A stretch of DNA of 64,000 bases from Bombardia bombarda (lineage: Eukaryota > Ascomycota > Sordariomycetes > Sordariales > Lasiosphaeriaceae), in contig JAULSR010000002.1 in NCBI GenBank assembly GCA_030512295.1, forward strand, positions 9,052,001 through 9,116,000. Direction: 5' to 3'. The position numbers were made by a program, and so were the translations under genes. The notes below the pieces were generated by a model. That model worked only from the letters and a program-made list of their open reading frames with translations. It was not told where the DNA came from and made no database searches. Below are positions 52,426 through 64,000 of this stretch, in pieces (the stretch's first letter is position 1; every line of letters starts with the position of its first letter).

Positions 52426-54640
52426 GGTGGCGTTGAAGGACTGGGGATTTGAGGTGTTACGGGACGGCGGGAGTTTATGTGTTGTCTTCGATATCCAGTG
52501 TCGGGGCGGGATGGGACGGGATGAGAGGTGAAGAATGGGTGCACGACATTGATATATGCTATCACGGGGTAAGCCATATATGCGCGGGTTCATCTCGTGC
52601 CTTGTCCGGCTTGTTTACTAATAGGTTACCTGGGACCTTCAACTCGTGGAGACTTGGCCTTTCTCCTCAATGCTGACCAGCCGTCGACCGCTTCTTCGAG
52701 TCCGGCTTCCCGGTTCTTGAAGGCCATAAAGTGCTTGGGCTATAGCCACGGGATCTTGACCACCCTAGCTCTTGGGTGAATGGAAGCCGGCAAGGCGGGA
52801 GATCTTCACTCCCCTTGACCATGCTGTGAAACGAGGCCAAGGAATGACAACGGAAGCAGCAAAAAAAGGTGTGTGAGCGGCCCGAAACAGTGGAGCTATC
52901 GATCATCTCCAACCATCCCGTTCGCACGCGCTCATGCGTGGGGGAAACCGTGATGTTGGCACCAAGGCGATGATCAAGTGAAGCAAGAAGACAATGCGGC
53001 AGTTATCTTACAGAAAATGAGAAATAATTATATGGAAAAGATGATGGCCCCATCGGTCCCGTCTTAGGCGCGCCGGATAAATCCGTGTCCCTTGTTTGGT
53101 CTGTATTCCCCTCAAACTGTGGACGCGCACGTGGACTGCTGCTCTTGACGTGTGGGGTACGTACTCGTATATCTGAAGTAATGATCGCTCTCAAAAATCT
53201 AACAACCTCGGAGGACTTAGAATGACGGCCCAATTTGGGACACGTATGCGGCATTTCGTTTCTGGGACCGGGGAAACCTGGTTTATAACTCCAAGCACAA
53301 GATATTCCGGGATGAGAAAGCGTGCGTCATTAGACGTCTTCAAGTGGGAAATGTGAATGAGATGAAGAAGCACGTGAGAAAAAAAAAGTTTGGTCATTTG
53401 AATCCCCCGATACCCTCACAAGCCCCCGACGCCCCGCCAACATCCCCATAGTCGAATACGACCAGGATAGCGGGCGCAATTTCTGTCGACCCCTAAGTAA
53501 TGCGTGAAACTGCTATAATTAAGCGTGACTTTCTCAAGAAAAGAGTCGTCGTTATGGCCGGGCCATGAAGCAACTTGTATCACAACACCTAGCAGTAGTG
53601 ATACTGTTGTCGAGACAACCCATAGACGCAAAATACTAATAATCCACACCAGCTTGACAGTGCCTCAGCGCAACCGTGTCCAATGTTCTGTGAGAGTCCC
53701 AACCGCATGGCCGAAGGCTATCACTCATACTTCCAAGAAGGTAAAAGAGAAGAGAGGTCGTTTCAAGCGGAGCAGAGCACAGGGTGGTCTTGGCGTGCGG
53801 CTGATCCACCAAATCCGGGGAAGGCGCCTTGCGTGATCTCGACAAAACTCAGCTGAGCGGCTTGCCCTGCGCTTTGGCCGACTCTTGCCCCTCTGGTCCT
53901 TCTCATACACAACACTACCCAGAGTATTTTGAAACAGCGTGCGGTGTACGGCCGGATCTATTTGACGTCGGCATCGGCGTGGCCGTTGGCTGGGCGATCA
54001 TAGCGCTCTTGGGGCTTTGCCATGTCGCATTCATTCCACTGGTGTAAAACTGTGTAGCCACAGCTGAATGCAAAGACCCGCCGGAGATTCAAATCACAGC
54101 AGCCTGGAAGGGTGGTCGGGCAACAAGGAAGCCGCCACTGGATGGCGCACTGACACGAAATAAGGTACGTACATGTACCTGCACTCGTACTCCGTGGTAT
54201 CGAGGTGGGTATCCAGAAATAAATAGCCCAAACGTGGAAAAGGCGACAATCACGACAACTCTAATACCCTTGACTCATCTGCGCAGATCTTGCTAATTAT
54301 CTGGTAACTACACGGGATCCTTCAATTTAATTCCGTGTGTCTTTAGTCATTATTGGCATGATTGTCAACCGTGGCACCTCTTTGTACCGTTCACAGTCAA
54401 GAACCGTAAGCTTATCCGTTATCGATTGCTGATCTGCCAGACCGCCCATTTGTTGTGCACACAAAGAAAAGAAAAATTCCTGCCGCGTCTTGTACTGTAA
54501 CGCTATCTAGACCATAAGCCTCGCTTCCATCCCAAATCAAGGCCATCGTCTGGGCTCGTCGCATGCGGCTTCGTGAACTTCCCATCTGACGGCGGACCTG
54601 GCCAGACCAACCAACTTGGGTCCCTAGGTCCGCCAAGAAA
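52426..54640. other. Gene-free or unrecognised stretch
   Basis: The first ~150 bp are the promoter side of the AA9 gene (-). The remainder has only short overlapping frames and no protein-like block or notable repeat. Confidence 0.5.
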
Positions 54641-55389
54641 AGAATTGTGACTTAAGTTCTCAGCACACTCGGTCCCCACCCACCCTTGCCCGTTGCCCGC
54701 TGGACCCCTGTCGTGTCGCTCCTGTCTCCCTGTGCCGCTTCCCGCCAACAAGCAGCAGAGCCCGATTACAGCGAATAGCAAAAACATTCATATTATCACC
54801 AAAGCCGCCGCGTGCGCCGCCTCTCCAGCCCTTTGCCCCCCTTCCCTCCATGCCGCTCTCTCCTTGATAACCTTCCGTGCCACTTCTGGCGTCTGTCTGT
54901 GTTGATCCCTGGCCGAAACATCTCGAGACAACTCTCCACCTGACTCGAAGTCTTGACTCGACCGCCAACTTGTCGCGAACCGCCCTCCCTGTCGCTCGTT
55001 GCTCCTATTCGCACCTCGGACCCCAACACTATTCTCTATAGAGAACCTTTCGTCCCTTTTATTCTTCTGTCGCAACTGTCTGAACGATTGCATCTCACCC
55101 CCATACGAGAGAGAGACGACGCCGACAGCATTTGCCGACCACGCTGAACAATTCGTCCGGCCTTGACTCCCCCCAAACGCCACCGGAGCCCGCGGTAGAC
55201 AGGAGGAGCGAAAAAGCAGGAATCTGCACCGCGCCCTCTGAACAATCCGCGCAAAGAGTCCCGGCGCGCAAAGGGGAAGGAGAGTCGACTCCATACATCC
55301 TCGGTCTCAATTGATCCTCGAGACTGCTCGACTTCGGCGCCCTTCCACCACTAGACACCACCTCTATTTTCGGCAAACATCCATACACA
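54640..55389 (+). promoter_or_regulatory. Long C/T-rich leader of the F-box/WD40 gene
   Basis: About 750 bp with strong pyrimidine bias run directly into ATG 55390 (context CACAATGG). Several short upstream ATG frames occur, for example one at about 54851. It is probably promoter plus a long 5' untranslated region; the exact start is not visible. Confidence 0.35.
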
Positions 55390-57797
55390 ATGGACGCGAC
55401 GGACCGCAGGATTGTGCAGATGAGCGACTGGGCGGGCCCTGCCCAAGACGGTATCTTCGGAGCAGGGCCCTCCACGACGGCAAGCCCGGATGCCAACCCC
55501 ATAATCCCCGGTCAGTTTCGGAGTCGGAGCAAGAGCGTCTCGCCCCCGTGGGTGAACCCCCCAAAGTCGACCTTCTTCGAGGATGAGGGTGGCAGCAGCC
55601 GAAACTTGGCTCTTGAGAAGAGCAAAAGCCACCGTGTCGGCCACGGAGACGGCGAGGAACACGACGACGGTCGGGGCGGCCCCTTCAAGTCCGGACACCG
55701 CAATCTCTCGCAAATTCTTCGTCGCGCATCGCTCTCGCTACGATCAGGGGTCAAGGGCTTTGTCCACCGGCGCACCTCGGTTTCGGGGTCGTCGGCCTTC
55801 GACCCTGAGGGCCAACAACACAGGCCACGTCCCCTGAACGCATCCCACGGCGCATTGCGACCGACCACCTCCCACTCGACATGGAATCGCCTTCGACAGG
55901 CCACGAGCTTTCACCGGCATTCGCGCTGGCTCTATAGCGCACACGACGAGCGCGCATTCGAGGCCGACGCCGGTCAAGTCCAATCCCCCACTCTCCCGGT
56001 TCCTGGGTCTGGCGAGCAGCCGCCCATCATCCCCCGGAATACAGGTGCTGCAGCGAGGCAGGCAGCCGCGAGCGCGTGCAACGGGCACCAGAGCTACGAG
56101 TTCATGGCCCCAATGCCACAGCCGGGCTGGCTGGAGGAGGACGGAATGGGCGACCACGAGAGCGGGATAGGCATCGCCTTGACCACCTCCGAGATGGAGG
56201 CATATGTCCCGTCAGATGAGGTGCTGGGCTCAGACGTGGACGTAGGCATCCCGCCTGTCGAGGATGACACGGGTATCGCCAAGGTGGACTTCATCTCGCG
56301 GCTGCCCATCGAATTGGCGATTCAGATTCTCGCGCAGCTGGATGCCGCGACTTTAAGCACGGCCAGCCGTGTGAGCACAGGCTGGTATCAAGTCGTCAAG
56401 AACCAGCACATCTGGCGCGAGTCCTTCTTGCGCGAGAAGACAGCCACGTACGCTACAAGCGGATTTGTCAAGCCTGGTAGTGGATTGGGCGTACCTACCA
56501 TCCATCCTGAAAACGACTGGAAGGAGATCTACAGGGTCAAGGAAGAGCTGGACAAGAGGTGGAAGGAAGGCAAGGCCCGGCCTGTGTACCTGCATGGCCA
56601 CTCGGATAGTATCTACTGCCTGCAATTCGACGAGTATGTCAACCCCCTCACCCTTATTTTTACTAGCAGCTGGATATGCTAAAACTATGCAACAGACAAA
56701 AGATCATCACTGGCTCGCGCGACAAGACTATCCGCGTATGGGATTTGCACACCTTTGCTTGCAAGCTGGTGATTGGGCCCCCCGAGGTGATCCACGAGCC
56801 AATGGTACCTCTGCAGCACTTTGAGGACGGCAGCGCAGTCCACTACGCCATGCTCCCCGAAGCCGACCTCGTCGCCAGCGAAAACGAGCAAGCGAAAGTT
56901 CCCGTATACGCATACCACTCCGTCCCAACGCTCTACTGCCCCGACACGCACCACAAGGCCTCGATCCTCTGCCTGCAGTACGACGAAGAGATCCTCGTCA
57001 CGGGCTCCTCCGACTCCACCTGCATCGTCTACGACATCAAGAACGGCTACCGCCCGATCCACCGACTGAAGCACCACAGCGCCGCGGTGCTCGACCTCGT
57101 CTTCGACGACAAGCACATCGTGACGTGCTCCAAGGACATCTCCATCTGCGTCTGGGACCGCGCGACGGGCAACCTGCTCAAGCAGCTGCGCGGGCACGCC
57201 GGCCCCGTCAACGCGGTGCAGATGCGCGGCAACACCATCGTTTCCTGCAGTGGCGACTTCAAGGTCAAGCTCTGGAACATCGACACGGGCAAGAACATAC
57301 GCGAGTTCCTCGGCCACACCAAGGGGCTCGCGTGCAGCCAGTTCTCCGAGGACGGCCGCTACGTCGCGTCGGCCGGCAACGACAAGGCCATCCGCATCTG
57401 GGACGCCAACACGGGCGAGTGTGTGCGCTCCATGAAGGCGCACGACAACCTCGTGCGCAGCCTGTACGTCGACAGCGTGTCTGGCCGCCTGGTCAGCGGC
57501 AGCTACGATACGGATATCAAGGTCTGGGACATGGAGAGCGGCCAGCAGCTGCTCGACTTCCCCAAATGGCATAATAGCTGGGTGCTGAGCGCAAAGAGCG
57601 ACTACAGGCGCATTGTCAGCTCGGGGCAGGATCCAAAGATCTTGGTGATGGATTTTGGTGCTGGCGTGGAGGGGATTGAGAAGCTGGAGAGTGGGGAGAG
57701 GGTGAGGGTGAGGGGGCGCGGTGGTACTGCTGCTAGCATGGCCTTTGGGGGGCCGATGCTAGCGTGCCGGCGGAGGGGGTTTATATCTAATGATTGA
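55390..57797 (+). CDS. F-box/WD40 repeat protein, SCF substrate receptor
   Basis: Two exons, 55390-56633 and 56696-57797, giving 781 residues. The 62-nt intron (GTATGT..AACAG) joins QFDE to QKIITGSRDKTIRVWD, restoring a WD repeat. Residues 1-295 are Ser/Pro/Arg-rich and probably disordered. The F-box is at ~300-345 (RLPIELAIQILAQLDAATLS, then VVKNQHIWRESFL). Seven WD40 repeats fill ~400-760; clear blade ends are SRDKTIRVWD, SKDISICVWD, SGDFKVKLWN, GNDKAIRIWD and SYDTDIKVWD. This plan matches Cdc4/Met30/FBXW-type adaptors, which dock phosphorylated substrates to the SCF ubiquitin ligase in nucleus and cytosol. The repeat order does not let me choose one orthologue. A long spacer between WD1 and WD2 (around VIHEPMVPLQHFEDGSAVHY) is noteworthy. 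Confidence 0.93.
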
Positions 57798-60700
57798 AGA
57801 GGGGTTTTGTATTTGAACGAGATTGTATAAGAGATGGATAAGAGCGACTGCTGGTCGGTCTCGCACGATCGAAAATAATTGTTTAAAGGAGCGACTTTGG
57901 CTTTGCGAGGGGGAGGTCAGCTACTTCGAGGGATTTGGGTATGGGCGCTTGGGGTTGGAGATAGGCAGGCACAAAAGGGCTTGGTATAGTGAGGATGAAA
58001 AGGGGGAGGGGATGTGAGGTTAGGGATGGGCGGTACATATCTATCCATCTGCGGCATATACCTCGGGATTTCACTGCGGCTTTTCCCTTGAAGTATTATC
58101 CCATCCTTCCCTTTTGAGTTTATGTTGTCTTTTTCAGCAGGTGCATGCATTATGCATAGCTGCGGGTACATGTCCTGTCGTCCATCCTTCCATACACTGG
58201 TATAGTGGTGGTGGCAGGTGTCGGTGCCTGCTGGACGGGCCTTGTTACTACTGCCTGGGATATATACAAGAGCTGTCTTGTGGCTTTTTTCTATATCTGG
58301 GAGGGTCGTTTTTATATTGGCCATGCATATCACCATTTGTTTTTGCATTGCGAGTTGGTTTGTTGTTTCGTCACATCGCTTAGTTCATATCGAAAGAGAA
58401 GGAGTTACAGACCGACATGGAGAGCGAGCGAGCGAGCGAGAGAATGAGAATAAAAGACTGTTGCGCGTGATGCTTCATGGCAATCACTCACGCAGTCATC
58501 CATTTTGCTGTCTTTGGTCTTGAGCGCACTTTGGTGTATAGAGTGGTAGTCATTGTCTAGTTCCTTCCAGCTATCTCCACCATATTGTTGGCAAGCGTCG
58601 CGAGACATAGATTTTAATAGGTTTTAGGGCCTAGATAAATTGTATTGCAATTACTGTTACAATGGCCATTGCCGTTGGTGGCGTCTATCAGCTTTCCTCA
58701 TCGATGACTATGGTATTGTTTGAAGTATTTTCTCGTCTGTGCTAGGGAAACACTCAGTGCCACTCACTTGCTCCCTTTCTTCCTTGTGTGTCAGAGCTGG
58801 GTGTATACTTTGCTGTGTCGAGTTGAGGTAAGTACTTTCTCCCATTATGCTTTCGACATCGCCTATTCGTAATAGATCCTTGAGCACGAGATTGAGGCTT
58901 ATGCAGGTCATGCTTTGACTCTACCTTGGTCTTGACCACGTAACCACGTACGTACCTAACTTGAACTACCCGAGGTGTGTAAGTGCGCATCGCAAAGGCC
59001 CGTACCGTATTTGCGGACGTCCGAAATATGGGATTTGGTCTCAGTTGCTAACAACTAGCTCTATTTCAGCATACATGAACCATCCGTTTGAAGCCGCTGT
59101 CTGGTCTTTTGGGTCATGACTTTCGGCATTTGAGCTGAAAGGACTCAACTTTGAGGGGGCGCAGTTGAGTCAGATGTATGAGGGCCTTTAGAATTGTTAG
59201 TAGTAGCGTGCAGAAGTCACATCGGCAGGGTAGGGAAGAGACAGAAGCGAGCTCGGTGTGCCTTGAGCCTTTGCGTCTCCCAGCGGCCGGATGGGTGTGC
59301 TCCACGCTCCGAATCCCAGTGCCTGGGTCGGCCCATGTTGTTCCTCCGGGGTTATGTTTCACGGTGGCGAGTTGTTTCTACACCTGTCAGGCCGCGAGTC
59401 AGTCGTCTTGTTTCTTCTCCACGTTTTTTATATTGAGGGGAAAGCAGTTATGCAATGTTGCCGAGAAAAGTGGCCGAAAAACGTGGCCGACGAGAGCGAC
59501 AGCGTGGGCAACACCATGACGAGGCTGCTGGGTGCCGCTGCGTCTGCTTATCTGATTTGTTCTGGAAAGTGTGACGACTTATGTGACAACGCAAGAGGAA
59601 GGTGCTTATCGATGTGCATGGTAGGGAGGCTGCCTGGGTTCCTTTCTTCTGCCATCCATGTTGGACAAAGAGTGTTTCTCTTGAGGTTGTGCGGGACGCT
59701 GTAGTCTCAGTTGTGGCCTTTTGACACGATGAAAGCTTGCCTTGGTTTAAGTTTGAAGCCTTTGTGGTCCTGCCTGTTGTCCTGGCTCACTGGGCCGTTG
59801 CCTGCACCGGGATAAAGTCTGTCCTGTACCGGGCCCGGATGGACACGGGCACTGCTGCGGGATTGTCATCGGAATGTGGCCGGCGACGCAGTGCACATAC
59901 GGTATGAGTTTGCTACGGGACGGGATGGGATCGACAGGCACACACAGTGCATTAAGACTGAACCGCAGATCGACATGCTTCCAGCTGGCGGGGATAGAAG
60001 ATCGGCAGCAGCTATGGCCATTGACTGCGTCTTTGCTATATACAGGGAGACAGGCTCACAGCAGTGCGATAACGAACTGGGCATTCAACGTCTTGTTCAT
60101 CACTGGTGGCAAATCAGCGGGCGAATGGAAATTAAAGCAACCTCTCATCACTGCATGTCGAGCACGTCAGAATTGGCCGCATAGCTCCCACAGCTCACAA
60201 GGAGTAATACGTCTGGTAAACAGAGGACAAAGGGCTTGTGTTGTTGTACAATGCTTTGCAACCCATATACTTTGTCTCAGCCTATCAACAAAAAGAGAGA
60301 GACTGTTGTCTAAATGTTACTGTTACAATGAGACGCAGGGGCTGGCCAACTCACAAGCGAATATACATCGACGGGGAAATAAATCTCGGGGGTAAAGGAG
60401 ACGGATATAAAGTGCTGTGCTCCAAGTATATGGAGAAAGGCAACGTCGTAGAATACGGAACTCGGAAATTATAAGTCTGAGTGGACGTGGGACAGCAACA
60501 CCGCTGAATGGGTATTGGGGGCCATGGACAGAGATGGAACGTAACATAAACGAGCTCAAAGATAAATGAGATGGTGAATCTGGTCGAAAATAGTGGCTCA
60601 TCAATGCAAGGCAAGAGGAAAGCATAGGCGTTCAGTCGTGCAGTTAATATCCCGGATGTGACAACATAACTTCAGGGCTGTCGTGCATGAGGATCTGTGT

Positions 60701-63306
60701 GAAAGTACCCCAATCATCTGGTGTCTGCGATTTGTCTGAAATGCAAAATGAGAGAAAAACCTGGAAGAGAACATGGTCATATACTGGGCTGGGCTGTGAT
60801 GCGATGCGACGCGACGAGATGCAAATAGCGGGTGGCGCATGACGGGAACGGTGATGCGATTTGGGGGTTGGAGGGAAAAAAGCCGGCGTTTCTGGAAAAC
60901 ACTGAAAATTCTGCAGAGCGCTCCTGGCCAACCAAGACTGAGCCAGAAGCGCGGTTGTAGACGGAGTGAATCTTTGCTCGGCACTTCGGATTCCGCTGCC
61001 CAAGCAGCCACGGCGAATTGTTTTCGGATCTCGAGCCGTATCGCAAAATCGTGGAGAGGTTGAGTGGCGATCGAAAATCGATTGGCGGGGGGAATCTGTT
61101 GTTTTGCAGGTCTGGAGGGGGCGGGCCAGGGCCGCAGCCACACAGGAGGGAGAGCAAGCCTGCAAGGCACGCCATCTCAAACGCCTCAATTAGCCATCTG
61201 TGCGCTCTGATTGGTCCCGCGCACCACCCCCTCGCTAGACGGCAAGACGGGGAAGGAACGCAGCGGGCGCGGGTGGTGGGAGGGAACGGGACCCACCGAG
61301 TCGTTTTGAAACGCTCGGTCATCTGCCCACAGCGAGTCAACTCCAGTCTCCAGAATCCAGATCAAAGTCAACTCGACCCTTCCTGGTTTTTCTGGACCTG
61401 CCATCCACGGGAACGCTCGAGAATAGGCGCTCAGGCGCCCCCCAGCAGAAAATAACGAGTCATGTTCTACATTTTTCGACGGCCATCGACCACCAGCGAA
61501 TGCAACGGAAAGTCTTGATCAGAACCGAGGGGGAGAAGGATGGTCAAATACCTTATCCACTTCTCTACACAGTACCGTCCAAGCGCCTGGTGCCTGCATC
61601 TTGTGCATTCTGCACCCCACAAGCCACTAGGTCTAGGACCGGGTAGAGCGTGAGGCGATCAGATCATGTCGTCGGTCGGCGCGCGCCTTCAGCTGGGTTT
61701 TGCCAAGGCCCGTTTCGGCCATCTGCCACGGTACCTAGAACTTGACGCGCCTCGAGCTCTTGGAAATTTCTCGCGCTCGCGCGTATCGGCAAAAAATGCA
61801 ACGCATTACAGATCAGCACAACCACCGTCCTATTCCGGCAATTCTAGGCCACCTAATCAAGGTATCTCCGTCTATATTACCGATGGAATTGGGGCAGACG
61901 TGTCTTGCATCCAGACCCATTCCTTGGTCGCTGGATCGGCGGCTGCAGTGAAAAAGATACATCACATACCCCTGAATTGGTGCGTACCGCCAGACCTCGC
62001 CCAACCTTTGTCCCATGTTGCATCATCCTGCTGCCCGAGTCGAGTTGGATTTTGTTTCTTTCACCCCATGCTACCATAGCTCTTGTTTGAAGACGGTGCT
62101 TCTCACAGCCAATTGCGCCGGCCGGTGAACCCCATGTTTCTACCCGCATTGCTCAACCTGTGGCTTCTTGTTCAAGTGATTCAACCGCCATCCTGCCCCA
62201 CTTTGCCATCCTGTCGCTGTCATGGCATCTGCGGGGCGTGACAGACGACGGGCAGCAGACGAGCAGACGAGGTGGTTCTAGTCTTCGTCCCATCTTGGAC
62301 ACCCCAAGCCCCACCCCCCTCATCTAGAATGCCTGACTCTGACGTGCACAAATGGGACAGCTACACAGTACACAATAGGCACACAGACGTCCCCTCGCAG
62401 TCGAGCTTAACATGTCTCCACAAAACAGAGGAGGAGGGTCACTGGCCACAGAAGCCCACCGCAAGGATCCTCATGGGCCGGTTATGCCACGCCACCACTT
62501 ACATCGTCAGCTTCCTCTGGCCACCCCGGGCAAGGAAACATGGGAAACAAGCACGGGGGTGGGAGGGGCGCCCAGTGACCTGCAGCACGTCCCCGGCTGC
62601 ATTTGTGATATAAAGTTCGATCCCGCCGACCCAAGATGCATCCCAAAGAAGAAGTCTTCAAGCCACATTGGTCGACATCTATCTTTTCGTCGCCATCCTT
62701 CACTTCGGCCTGACTGTTATTCTTATTCCAACGACCTTCATTTGCTGCCACCGGTCTTGACGAGTGCTGGCAGCTCTTCGACTACAACTTTTGACAGCGT
62801 AAGCCTCATCCCATCTTGTCAACCCCTCTGTCACTCACTTCCTAATGCCCCATTCATCCCCTTCACACACTAGCACGTCGTGTTAGTAGGTACGGGCAAA
62901 CACGGCACATCATGGCTCGTGACAACGGATGGAAGTAGATTCCTTGTTCAGAAATCTATTATTTCCCACCTATGCCTTGTAGGCCTTGTGGGCAGAACAA
63001 TAACCGCTGAATGGATGAATCACCTTTCTATTGTCGTCTTGCGCCTTAGCTACTTGTCTCGCAAGACGGACTCGGCCTATTAATAGTTCCCTCTTCCCAC
63101 TCACATTCCCTCCCTCTCGCTTTCCAAATTTCTTTTCCCAACTATCTTTCGCAACACCTTTTCGATCTGCAGGCAGACGACAATTCACTTTCACTTTTCG
63201 ATGGATCTTCACAGCACCTAAACTAACATCAAACCATTAGTCTCCAGAGCTCAATCTTGGAAACACAAACAACACCAGAAAATCTACAAGTAGCTGGTAC
63301 TACATC
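57798..63306. other. 5.5-kb stretch without a recognised gene
   Basis: 58.0-58.6 kb is probably 3' flank of the F-box/WD40 gene and has a GAGC tetramer run near 58425. From 59 to 62.5 kb many frames of 60-190 codons overlap on both strands, none with a domain, signal peptide or splice pattern I could support. 62.6-63.3 kb is the promoter and leader side of the GH55 gene. Confidence 0.5.
62609..62614 (+). promoter_or_regulatory. TATA-like box, distal, GH55 gene side
   Basis: TATAAA in GTGATATAAAG, 693 bp before the GH55 start. If used, the leader would carry a possible 75-nt intron at 62799-62873 (GTAAGC..CACTAG). A nearer start, close to the C/T-rich leader at 63085-63306, is the alternative. 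Confidence 0.25.
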
Positions 63307-64000
63307 ATGATGGGCCTCTCAACCATCTTCACCTTCTTTCTTCTGGCCTTTCAGCTGCTTTCCCCCAGCATAGCAGCACCGGCGCCTAGGCAAGCGTCGG
63401 GTTACTGGGTCGGAAATATCGAACGGCAAGGAGTGGTGGCCTTTGGCGACAACTCCGGCTACAAAGTCTTCCGCAACGTACAGGATTACGGCGCAAAGGG
63501 CGATGGCTCAACCGACGACACCGACGCCATCAACAAGGCTGTCCAGGACGGCGATCGATGCTTCAAGAACTGCTCGTCCAGCACAACTACACCCGCCCTG
63601 GTTTACTTCCCTTCCGGCACCTATCGCGTCAGCAAGCCTATTATCCAGCTTTACTACACCCAATTTGTCGGCGATGCCATCACCCCCCCGACATTGAAGG
63701 CGGACGCCAGCTTCGAGGGCATGGCCGTCATTGACGCTGACCCGTATGAGGGAGAGTGGAACCTCTGGGTAAACCAGAACAACTTCTTCCGCCAAGTCCG
63801 CAACTTTGTCATCGACTTGACCGAAATGCCAGCCACCTCTGGAGCTGGAATCCACTGGCAAGTCGCTCAGGCCACCAGCCTCCAGAACATCGTCTTCAAC
63901 ATGCGCACCGATGGTGGTGATGCGAATGCCCAACTCGGAATCTTCATGGACAACGGTTCGGGCGGCTTCATGAGCGATCTTACCTTCAACGGCGGCAAGT
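63307..64000 (+). CDS. Secreted GH55 exo-beta-1,3-glucanase, 5' part (cut by window end)
   Basis: 231 codons are visible and the frame is still open at base 64000. Two adjacent ATGs (63307, 63310) begin a signal peptide MMGLSTIFTFFLLAFQLLSP that ends near SIAAPAP. The mature start YWVGNIERQGVVAFG and then FRNVQDYGAKGDGSTDDTDA are hallmarks of GH55 and of the pectate-lyase-3 beta-helix fold. Further on, ALVYFPSGTYRVSKPI and a GIHWQVAQATSLQNI block fit the first of the two beta-helix domains. GH55 enzymes release glucose or short products from beta-1,3-glucan, as in fungal cell walls, callose or laminarin. Full members are about 750-800 residues, so roughly 30 percent is present. The catalytic residues lie outside the window. 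Confidence 0.92.
   Translation, partial: MMGLSTIFTFFLLAFQLLSPSIAAPAPRQASGYWVGNIERQGVVAFGDNSGYKVFRNVQDYGAKGDGSTDDTDAINKAVQDGDRCFKNCSSSTTTPALVYFPSGTYRVSKPIIQLYYTQFVGDAITPPTLKADASFEGMAVIDADPYEGEWNLWVNQNNFFRQVRNFVIDLTEMPATSGAGIHWQVAQATSLQNIVFNMRTDGGDANAQLGIFMDNGSGGFMSDLTFNGGK

Noticed and set aside
56685..57572. 295-codon minus-strand open frame opposite the WD40 repeats
   Set aside because: It is the complement of GC-rich WD40 codons. The plus-strand frame carries clear repeats.
59291..62149. Frames of 60-190 codons between 59 and 62 kb
   Set aside because: Frames on both strands overlap heavily and no conserved motif, signal peptide or intron pattern supports any of them.

Overview
The window reads as nuclear DNA of a filamentous ascomycete (Pezizomycotina). 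A Sordariomycete-like plant-associated or saprotrophic mould is my best guess, but the species cannot be named from this sequence. Reasons: genes are widely spaced on both strands; introns are short (52-131 nt) with GT..AG ends and CTNAC-like branch sites; start codons sit in CACC/ACA-type contexts after pyrimidine-rich leaders; and the gene families are typically fungal (AA9 copper monooxygenase, GH55 beta-1,3-glucanase, DUF1996, OCH1-like GT32, wax-synthase-like MBOAT, F-box proteins). I saw no operons, no tRNA or rRNA gene, no CRISPR array and no intact transposon.

Layout. 1-5.2 kb: no recognisable gene, then a leader into a His/Arg-rich protein gene (5.2-6.3 kb). 8.3-27 kb: membrane and Golgi-type enzymes, namely a type II membrane protein with glycosyltransferase/phosphorylase-like motifs, two acyltransferase-3 proteins, a GT32 mannosyltransferase-like protein and an MBOAT/wax-synthase-like acyltransferase, plus a large glycosylated multi-pass membrane protein and a Ser-rich Cys-motif protein. 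This set could act together on a secreted or cell-wall glycan or lipid, but that is inference. 27-31.8 kb: gene-poor. 31.8-42.1 kb: secreted DUF1996 protein, F-box/LRR-like protein, a frame-broken CxxC protein gene, an intact CxxC protein gene, a small secreted Cys-rich protein, and a repeat-bearing Pro/Gln-rich protein behind minisatellites. 43.8-57.8 kb: GMC oxidoreductase with a Gly/Cys-rich insert, PIF1-like helicase, a second F-box protein, AA9 monooxygenase, and an F-box/WD40 protein. 57.8-63.3 kb: no recognised gene. 63.3 kb to the end: 5' part of a secreted GH55 glucanase, cut by the window edge.

Exon structures were rebuilt by hand from splice signals and reading-frame continuity. 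They are firm for the DUF1996 gene, the small Cys-rich gene, the MBOAT gene, the second acyltransferase and the F-box/WD40 gene. The model is uncertain for the 19-21.6 kb membrane protein (5' end and intron) and for the 36 kb locus, which looks decayed.
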